From Synura sp. LO234KE (Eukaryota > Sar > Synurophyceae > Synurales > Mallomonadaceae), in NCBI GenBank assembly GCA_015143735.1, contig VKHC01000227.1, positions 1-15,031 of the forward strand: a stretch of 15,031 bases of DNA, read 5' to 3'. The notes beneath the pieces were generated by a model, which did not search any database, was not told where the DNA came from, and worked only from the letters and a program-made list of their open reading frames with translations. The position numbers were made by a program, and so were the translations under genes. Below, in pieces: positions 8,422 to 15,031 of this stretch; the first letter of the stretch is position 1, and every line of letters begins with the position of its first letter.

Positions 8422-9080
8422 AAGTCCAAGTTTAGATATACAGTCCTATACTTTGTGACTAAGAAATCTGACGTGCTCATGGCAACTCAATCTTGGATCA
8501 AAGACTATATTGTACCACTCCGCGCAACAAGTCCAAAACTGGGCCCGGTCTTCATAATCACCGACATGGGAGAATTCAACAGCACTCAAATACGTGAAGA
8601 GCTACTCTCACCACACGGGATAATTTCTAACACCACGACCTGTCCCTATGTCCCTGCACACAAGGCGTGATCGAAAGATTCTGGAGAACGCTTAGCGATG
8701 CAACGTATGCCAACTCATTGCATCAGCACTCTCTGAAGAGTTTTGGGAAGAATCAGCGCGATGTGCAAACTACATAATAAACCGTCTAGTTGGTGCTCAT
8801 CCCGAAGTTAACCCTCAATCACCCTACGAAGTTTACTTCGGTGTAACACCTCGTATATCGCACTTTCGTATCTTCGGGTCTGTATGCTACGTCAACGACC
8901 TCATTGCTCCCAAACAACCTAGACCTAAAGGCACTCGAGGAATCTTTGTCGGATATGAAGAACGTCAAACGGTGGGCTACAGGATTTATCTTCCAGCCGT
9001 GGACAAGTTCATAGTAAACTTCCATGTCGAATTCAGCGATGCGGACAATCTGTTTCCAGGAGCGACTCCAGCTCCCAAAC
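8422..9080 (+). pseudogene. Copia integrase, core fragment
   Basis: The fragment starts abruptly at KSKFRYTVLYFVTKKSDV, inside the catalytic core. The zinc-binding N-terminus and the first catalytic aspartate are therefore missing. The second aspartate is in ITDMGEF (8563-8565; the family usually has SDNGGEF, so Asn is Met here). The catalytic glutamate is in GVIERFWRTL (8673-8675). The core is followed by ANYIINRL, HPEVNPQSPYEVYFG and the copia-type GTRGIFVGYEE and GYRIYLP stretches of the C-terminal part. Three reading-frame changes occur, near 8663, 8720 and 9075. Integrase inserts the cDNA into the host genome. This copy could not do so. Confidence 0.88.
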
Positions 9081-10529
9081 TCCATCGACGATACCAACGA
9101 TGATAACTATGATAATGTAGTACGGGACTTCAATGAACTTAACCCAACCGACGACGACACTAAAGAAACCCGCCCCTCCTGAAAGGAGACGTCAACTGAT
9201 GCCAACGACACACGTATTCTACGACGATCAGCTCGTCTACGGGATTCAGATATTAAAGCGTTCGTATCTGTCCATATTATGCATACCCCGCTCACTCACC
9301 CAACTTCCATTCGCCCACGAAACTCAATAATAAGTTTCTAAGTGTCGCACTAGATGACATTGGCAATATCCACTGTAATGACCCACTAACTATTGCTTAC
9401 AATTATCCATGGCTAAAGACTCTATCATTATGCGCATTATCTAAAATCCATCCTCACTACAAGCTAACCACTGCTACAGTAACCCCCTCGAAAAATCTCG
9501 GACCAGAACAACCTTCGTGAAGGGAAGGCAGGGATCAACCCACCCTCGACCGTCCAGTCCTGGCGGGGTCCCCCGGCTTCCTGAAGTACTCAAAACCCCG
9601 AGAACGGAGTATGACCTGTACGGGGGAGTACGGTCGTACTACCCGATGAACGATGCGCACCGTGACGAGAGCTCGGAAACATCCAACGACCCTGGGACAG
9701 ACCCCGATATTTCACTAAATGTCAACGGCCGGCAACCCTTGACTGGGGAACCGCGTAGTGTCTGCTTGCTGAATGGGGGGAGTTCCGTCTCGTCAAAGGC
9801 CAGCTACTCTAAGAACGAGACGACGAAACTCAGAGAACCACTGCATAACACTGCGGACTGGCCATCCGAAAGCTATCGACGGTCGGCTACTCAAGTGGAC
9901 TCAATACTCAGTACCGCTGCTACAGGAGTGAAATACCACCCAGCCCACAGTGGCGGACCCAATAATGGTGTAGCATGATTGGTGCGGGAAGAGACAGGGG
10001 TACCCTGCAATCCTCAACCGACAGAGGAATCCTCTTGTGAACCCCGGAAGAGGAAGGTGTCCCCAAAGCTTTCGGACACTAACTACACCGAGACACACTC
10101 TCCAAGAGTACCTCGGGCGCGTTCTTCATCACCAGGTGCTATCCATCCATGCAATATCAATAAATCTATCATGCGCACCACTGTGAGAATAGAAACGAAT
10201 CCCTCTATGGGACATATCGCACTTCCATCTGATCCGATAACGCACGATGAGCGACTCCCTTTAAACGAACACCTCCACGACATGTACTCTACCCTAGACT
10301 CGTCTGCTACAGAGAATAATATCACGCCAATGCCTACCGTTGTAGGGATGTACTTTCTATGTCGTGTTCACAGAACACTACGAATCAACAATGAGCTATT
10401 AGTCAACTATCGCTATCCTTCCAATGCCAAAGCAGGGAAGCTTGCCTCTGCCACAGACCTCTTACCCTGACGCTCGTACAGAAACTCGTCAAGCAAAATC
10501 AGACCACAACTCTACCATTAATATATCCT
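9081..10529 (+). pseudogene. Copia linker between integrase and RT, decayed
   Basis: Ty1/copia polyproteins carry a poorly conserved linker here. The first part (frame of 9081) is acidic (NELNPTDDDTKE), has a TGA at 9180 and includes RILRRSARLRDSDIK at about 9213-9257. Basic RRSARLR-type motifs are typical of this linker. From 9517 to 10470 another frame is open except for one TGA at 9976-9978. It is Ser/Pro/Thr/Asn-rich, as expected of linker sequence, but its identity as coding is inferred from position. A further frame change near 10470 leads into the RT frame. About 9330-9516 has no long frame. At roughly 1.4 kb the linker is long, so some sequence may be inserted. Confidence 0.55.
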
Positions 10530-11163
10530 TTGACCACGGCACAATCTTTGAGTCTCAATCCCTACTGTACGGCTCAGGATAAGTTCAATAACTACTCGCT
10601 CGGGTCTGATTACTTACTGCGGGAATATCACACTGGAAACCCAGCCATTACTTACGCATATGGAGCTAAGACGGACACATTAGACGCAAACGTTCCTCGC
10701 ACGTATAACCAGGCTATGAAATCTGTCGAGAAAGAGTTTTGGGAGAAAGCAATCGCAGCAGAAATCCAATCAATGGTCACTCATGACGTCTGGCAAGAAA
10801 CCATCATACCTCGTCATGCGAAACCGATAACCACCAAGTGGGTATTTCGACCAAAATGTGACATGCATGGAAACATCGTTAAATACAAAGCTCGTCTTGT
10901 TGCTCGCTGTTTCGAACAAGCGTACGGGAGAGACTTCGACGAAACCTACAGTCCGGTGACACGACTCTCGTCACTTCATTTACTTTTTACACTCGCAAGC
11001 CAGTTCTCACTAGTACTATTTCAAATGGATGTGGAAACGGCCTTTCTGAATGCACCTCTGCAGGAGGAGGTATATATCAGTGTCCCTCAAGGTATCTCTA
11101 TTCAGCATCTCAACAACGGTTTTCGTCTTAAACGCGCCCTGTATGGCCTTAAACTATCTCCTC
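10530..11163 (+). pseudogene. Copia reverse transcriptase, N-terminal half
   Basis: The frame shows the order expected of copia RT: EFWEKAIAAEIQSM, TTKWVFRPKCD, YKARLVARCFEQAYG, DFDETYSPVTRLSSL, then the first catalytic aspartate in QMDVETAFLNAPLQEEVY (Asp at 11028-11030), VPQG and KRALYGLKLSP. The family motif LVARGF has Cys instead of Gly, a one-base change. The coding stops at the inversion junction. The remaining residues PSW and TAA come from the antisense of the Gag-like region. The other catalytic residues (YVDD) are on the minus strand at 8300-8289, so no active RT can be made. No ATG marks the start, because the domain is normally part of a polyprotein. Confidence 0.93.
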
Positions 11164-11976
11164 CTAGTTGGTAATGGGTTGGTTATTGATGTTGCGTAAG
11201 ATGTCCACGTTAACTTCCTGGTTGAAAGGGGGAGTTCTTGGGGCTGGAAGCTGATGGAAAATGGGTTGTGTGATAGCTGGAATATGGTTGCGTGTTGTGT
11301 TGGCTGGCTGTAGCAGTGCTTGAATACGGTCAATGGTGTTGCGAAATTCAGATGAAGTTACGTAGTTCGTTGCTGAAGACTGGTTTTCGGCCATGGGAGA
11401 TCCGAGGCGTCGTAGTGTTTCCTCGTGAATGATGTCGTCGTTGTTGCGAGTTCTCTGGTTTGGTGGATTACGTGGGTACTAGGGATTGCGATTCGTGTTT
11501 TCGGGATTCAGAGTATGATGAGGGTTGCGATTTTGGATTTCTAGGTTGTTGGAAGGGTTATCTTCTTGGAAGTTTTCTTGGTTTCTGGCCGCAGTAAGGC
11601 GATTGGATTCAGTTTCTGTCGAAGTTGACAGATGAGGAGTACTGTTTTTCACGTGATTGATGAAGTCACGCAATTCTGGGGATGGAATCGTAAGTTGGAG
11701 ATCCGGGGTTAACAGGCCCTGGTGAATGAGGTAGTTGATGATTCCTTCTTGACGATTTGGGTTACGAGTCACTGGGGAATTGGGGAGATATAACTCGTGG
11801 TCATTCTCCGGGGAATGCAAGGATTCCTGATTCTGGGTAGGACGCCAGAATATGCCTCGCGTAGTTTCCTGATCCAAGCGAGGATCGTTATCATCGATAA
11901 ACGTACTGTTACTTACTTGTGGTGCTTGAGCCGGGTTTGCACCTTCGGTGTTACCATGTTGGATGTTTTGTGCCAA
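11164..11976 (-). pseudogene. Gag-like N-terminal frame of the long-LTR element
   Basis: One minus-strand frame of about 270 codons is open from 11976 to 11164 apart from a single TAG at 11481-11479, one base from CAG. It is rich in Asn, Gln, Pro and Thr and includes RDFINHVKNSTPHLS, EEFRNTI-like SSEFRNTIDRIQALLQP and NQEVNVDILRNINNQ. No CCHC zinc knuckle or protease motif is present. The only in-frame ATG is at 11394, after the stop. The frame is also open upstream into the long LTR (SISDKVERAILAQN). Position directly after an LTR end and a TGG that could begin a primer-binding site suggests a gag gene whose reading frame begins in the LTR, as in yeast Ty1. The frame is cut off by the inversion junction. 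I assign it to the R2 element rather than copia, and that assignment is inference. Confidence 0.45.
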
Positions 11977-13694
11977 AATCGCTCTCTCAACCTTATCGGA
12001 TATAGAAAGTGTCTGGTGGGTCTAAAAACTCTTAACTAGTCGACTTTGGCTCCTACACAAAGTCGCTTAGTCGCTCCTAGCTCTCTTGATTGAAGAAAAC
12101 AATATTCTTCGTTAGTTTTCAACTAAAGTGCAGTCCATTTAATGAGAAACTATAATTCCAGCGGCAATCACTGAGAAATTTCAACAAAAGAAGCGGCTCA
12201 ACGCCTAAATCTAGAAAACCAAAATTAAACTAATTAAAAATTACGTCAGCGTCGCGAAGTAGCTTGGCAGGGCGCACAGTTGTCAGCGGAAACTATCCGG
12301 GCAATTCGAAAATTTTTGAAAATATGTGATCATCGAGGAATGACCATATCTCCACGAATAAGGTGAGTTAGGACCTCAAATAAAGATAGAAATACTTCTC
12401 AGAGGGGCCTAAACGAGAATTTACAAGTGGAATCGCCAGATATGACATATATGTGATAGCGTAAAATTCAGGCAAGAAATCATAAACTCCCAAAATAGAG
12501 TTCATCACACAAATGATTAATATATGGATTTATCATAATATATATGGATTTCGGTATCATAATAGCCCCCAAATAATATATTAACGATTTAGCAACCATC
12601 TCTCCCGGTAACATCTCCAAAAGTCGAAAATTCAGTAAGATACGGATTTTACCGAACTTGACAGAATCTTGACCGTTCTTAATTATTTCTTCAAAAGTTA
12701 GCAGAAGTAAGTCCCCAAATTGATATAATATTAAAATTCCCATTTAACTCGACTCAATTCAGATTGTTACTTGATGCTGAAAATTGCCTCCAAACCTCTG
12801 GTTACTAAATTCTCGTAATAAAATTCCATCCATCCAGGTAATAATAAATACGTATGATACCATAGTTTTCTGACGTTTTCACTTTTGCAGAAGCATCAAA
12901 TTTCTTTGGAACTCATAAATTTCTCCCTGATCACTCCATAACTGAGAGGTACTTATTTGCGTACGTCAACCTCAACTCCACCATATGTTCACCACATACC
13001 ATCACACTTTACCAACATGTCATACACGAATCACAACACGTGTTTCATCCACAGGAAGTCACCGTGGTGGCCCAGGAGCTTCGGATACGCTCCAAACGTC
13101 GACTCATCCCATCCGTGGCATCGCGCAGCTGCCCAATAACATACACTTCTTGCTTCACGTTGCCCCCGCCATTAACACAGTGTTGTACCACCTCTGCCCC
13201 ATATTTCAAAGTACATAATATCTTTCCCCGCTCGGCTTCTGCCCCTCTCTATGCCTCAGATACTCCTGCCGCACCTGTGCTGCACCTTCATAACACTCCC
13301 CCCCTCTAATCACGTCGTTACCACGCCACACGCAAACCGTAATGTATAACGTGACATATAAACAACGATTTCACCCCACGTAATTAAATATAGTTGTTTA
13401 CTGGCCTCAGTCTACGTATTAAGCTATACTACAAGTGTAGGGTAGTAGTAGAAAGATAGATGCAGGTGTGGTACAAGTGTAGCATAAATAGAGCAAGACT
13501 GAGTTGAATACGGCCACAGCTGCCCACAAAATTAGCCGTTGATTACGGATAGCTCCTGACGGTGGAGATACACCGCCTGCTGAGCAGTCGAGCAATACAT
13601 AGAGTAGGGTAGGAGTACAGACATAGTGCAATAGGTAGTATAGCAGTGCACAGAATACTAATAAATAGCCTATGCAGCTGGCGATGCTGCAAAA
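11957..13694 (-). mobile_element. Long LTR copy R2 (about 1.74 kb)
   Basis: Sense is the minus strand. It starts at 13694 with TTTTGCAGCA, matching TGTTGCAGCA at the R1 end (14284) with one change. It ends at 11957 with ATCCAACA, so the family termini would be TGTTG...CAACA, followed at once by TGG (11956-11954), a typical primer-binding start. Collinear anchors with R1 run the whole length, including the tail CCTATGCAGCTGG (about 13668) with CCTATGCAGCCGG (about 14260) and CTCCTGACGGTGGAGATAC (13552-13570) with ATCCTAGCGGTAGAGATAT (about 14129). The copy sits inside the copia element and abuts its 5' LTR exactly. Short open frames here (12480-12743 minus; 12957-13309 plus; 13419-13754 minus) look like chance frames. 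An LTR this long is unusual but not unique. Confidence 0.5.
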
Positions 13695-13900
13695 GTTTCT
13701 GTTACTAACGCTGCTAGTGCTAAACTGAGATTGCATAATTAATGTTGAAGACAAAAGACTTAAATAAAGACTGGTAGTTATGAACTTAAAAGAACAAAAC
13801 TGAAGTTGACGATGTCAGTTACACAAATATATCTTGGAACGACACAACACTAGTAATATTTATAATTGAATATAATCGTACTGTACATCAAACTCTAACA
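13695..13900 (-). repeat. Copia 5' LTR, last 8 bases missing
   Basis: The 206 bases match 6793-6998 without gaps and with about four substitutions. On the minus strand it begins TGTTAGAG next to the target duplication. It ends at ...TAACAGAAAC, where the complete LTR continues AGCCAACA. The missing eight bases and the primer-binding site are replaced by the start of the R2 long LTR at 13694. Confidence 0.87.
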
Positions 13901-13905
13901 ATTTA
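13901..13905. repeat. Target-site duplication ATTTA, right copy
   Basis: ATTTA directly follows the TGTTAG terminus of the 5' LTR (plus-strand CTAACA|ATTTA) and equals 6780-6784. Confidence 0.8.
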
Positions 13906-14284
13906 GCTCCACCCCCCGCTCTTGCATACAAGTAGTCATAAATATCCTCTTCTTCGCGATCTAATAGGTGTGGCTATCTAAAATGCTATATCTAAACTGC
14001 TAGAATAGGAAAAGTCGCTAGAGGCACGAAGAGCAGTTTCAAAACAGAGTAGGAATGAGTTAAATGCGCTACTAAGCCGAATTGATCACCCACGCGCACC
14101 ATCGTCATTGCTGTTGATTATAGCTTAGATCCTAGCGGTAGAGATATACCGCCCACTGATCAGTCACGAACAGAAGTAGCGTACAGTAGGTTCGGCATAA
14201 GCAGAGTAGTGTATACAGCAATAGACTAGTATTGGCCGCACAACATAACCGTTTGTACCCTATGCAGCCGGTACTGCTGCAACA
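13906..14284 (-). mobile_element. Long LTR copy R1, right part
   Basis: This is the continuation of the interrupted R1 copy. Matches to R2 include GAGTTAAATGCG (about 14057) with GAGTTGAATACGG (about 13501), GTTGATTA plus TAGATCCTAGCGGTAGAGATATACCG (about 14113-14150) with the 13538-13575 stretch, and CCCTATGCAGCCGGTACTGCTGCAA ending near 14282. It ends CTGCTGCAACA at 14284, so the minus-strand terminus is TGTTGCAGCAG. ACTCA follows at 14285-14289. ACTCT lies before the left part at 5436-5440, which would be an imperfect target duplication. Confidence 0.5.
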
Positions 14285-14289
14285 ACTCA

Positions 14290-15031
14290 GGGTCGATTCT
14301 AATGGTAAACGGTATTTAGTTTTATGATAGTGGTTGGTTGGGATTTTACTGGTGTTTTAGTAACAAGAAGCAGTGGTGCTGGCGGAATACTCAGCCACAT
14401 ACAGCGAATAATTCCAACAAACCCCCAGTTCTCACTTTCAGCCAGCGATCATAAAGTATACATTTGTTTGATCTATTTTTTCCTAGTAACAAACTGAATG
14501 ATATCCGAATATAATCACCTTTATGAGAAATATCCCACTAAATCGTCGTTTATTTAAAATAGTTTTAGGGTTAATAACCGACGATGCATTTTTTTGACAT
14601 ACGGTTTCACACAAAACAGTAAACGGTCTGTGCCCAGCAGGATATGGTATTATATTCACTCTATCAATACAACTCTGAATCGAATTTCAATCCGTTTCGT
14701 TACCTGAATAATTAATACTCATTACGGTTTCACATATTCCTTGGGGGTACATTTTGATACTATGCGACGGTTATTACACATATGAGGCTTTAACATCGTA
14801 TAGTCTTTGAGCTGGATATTTACATGCGCAAGTGAAATCTTTGACAGCCTTAGCCGAAACGGGCTTTCTTTTTTGCGACAGCGCTAAAACGTAACCAGTG
14901 ATTTACTGCTCGGCTTCTAGTAATTTTTTCTCAAAATTTGCCTAAAGGCCCCTAAAGCGTTGTCACTTCAGTTTTCCGGTAAGTCTGGAAAACCCGGTAA
15001 GTATGTCGATCAAAGTTGAATACCCTTAGAA
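14290..15031. other. No recognisable gene
   Basis: The stretch is A/T-rich with no long open frame. TACGGTTTCACA occurs twice (about 14599 and 14723). Near the window end TTTTCC and GGAAAA could form a small stem around GGTAAGTCT, and GGTAAGT recurs shortly after. I see no feature that I can name. Confidence 0.5.

Larger units (their letters stand above)
8422..11163 (+). other. Inverted copia block (integrase to mid-RT)
   Basis: This block encodes integrase, linker and the first half of RT on the plus strand, while its surroundings encode the rest of the same pol on the minus strand. Its right end reads GLKLSP..., where RT should continue SPRAW. That continuation is found on the minus strand at 8421. 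The five bases TCCTC occur at both junctions in the matching sense (11159-11163 plus, 8421-8417 minus). Turning the block round would rejoin RT in frame, so inversion of a once contiguous gene is well supported. At the right junction the Gag-like frame ends in a stop made by the junction (11166-11164). Confidence 0.85.
6785..13900 (-). mobile_element. Ty1/copia element, rearranged and carrying a nested LTR element
   Basis: The insertion of about 7.1 kb is bounded by two LTRs of the same orientation and by ATTTA duplications. In sense (minus) order it contains: truncated 5' LTR, a foreign long LTR plus Gag-like frame (13694-11164), an inverted copia block from integrase to mid-RT (11163-8422), the rest of RT and RNase H (8421-7166), an untranslated tail, a polypurine tract and the 3' LTR. 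Integrase upstream of RT is the Ty1/copia order. The copia gag, protease, primer-binding site and the start of integrase are missing. The pol has several frameshifts and stops, so it is not functional. Confidence 0.8.

Noticed and set aside
12480-13754. Open frames of 60-111 codons at 12480-12743, 12957-13309 and 13419-13754
   Set aside because: They lie within the R2 LTR, overlap one another in several frames and are not kept in the R1 counterpart.
6785-13900. The internal foreign LTR as part of a chimeric retrotransposon that moved as a unit
   Set aside because: The exact R2 terminus inside the copia LTR is explained more simply by nested insertion followed by deletion. The chimera is not excluded.
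13535-14283. A pair of SINE-like repeats with tRNA-like box A sequence (TAGCTCCTGACGGTGGAG)
   Set aside because: The similarity between 13535-13693 and 14108-14283 is explained by both being the end of the longer R repeat, and no good box B at the right distance is present.
1-15031. Bacterial features (operons, ribosome binding sites, CRISPR)
   Set aside because: Gene content is eukaryotic retroelements. No spaced direct repeats, no operon-like frames and no ribosome binding sites were seen.

Overview
The window looks like transposon-rich, gene-poor eukaryotic DNA. A filamentous fungus is my best guess. The reasons are a Ty1/copia pol, GT...CTAAC/CTGAC...CAG signals that would give about 53-base introns, stop codons that look like C-to-T changes (CAG to TAG, CGA to TGA), and stacked retroelement remnants. 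A powdery-mildew-like genome would fit, but nothing here proves it. I see no intact host gene, rRNA, tRNA or CRISPR array. All similarities below were found by eye.

Left part (1-4560). Positions 1-1420 hold no gene, but they contain several perfect palindromes and a diverged tandem repeat with hairpins. Positions 1743-2720 look like a decayed minus-strand coding region, unrecognised and broken by frameshifts. Positions 2610-3193 are an apparently perfect 2 x 292 bp tandem duplication. Positions 3200-4560 hold only degenerate open frames.

Middle (4572-5440). This is a possible short inverted-repeat element. Its ends carry repeated TAGAGT motifs in opposite orientation, and it encloses an unrecognised minus-strand frame (5267 to 4810) broken by one frameshift.

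Right part (5441-14284). This is a nest of LTR elements. A diverged long-LTR sequence (called R1 here) runs 5441-6784 and resumes at 13906-14284. A Ty1/copia element in minus orientation interrupts it. The copia element has LTRs at 6785-6998 and 13695-13900 and is flanked by the 5-base direct repeat ATTTA. A second, diverged copy of the long LTR (R2, 11957-13694), followed by a Gag-like frame, lies inside the copia element and abuts a copia 5' LTR that lacks its last 8 bases. The copia pol is further rearranged. The stretch from inside integrase to the middle of reverse transcriptase (8422-11163) is inverted, so the two halves of the RT catalytic centre lie on opposite strands.

Proposed order of events: (1) R1 inserts; (2) copia inserts into R1; (3) R2 inserts into the copia 5' LTR; (4) a deletion joins the R2 Gag to copia integrase; (5) an internal inversion occurs. 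Nothing here can be autonomously active. Positions 14290-15031 hold no recognisable gene.
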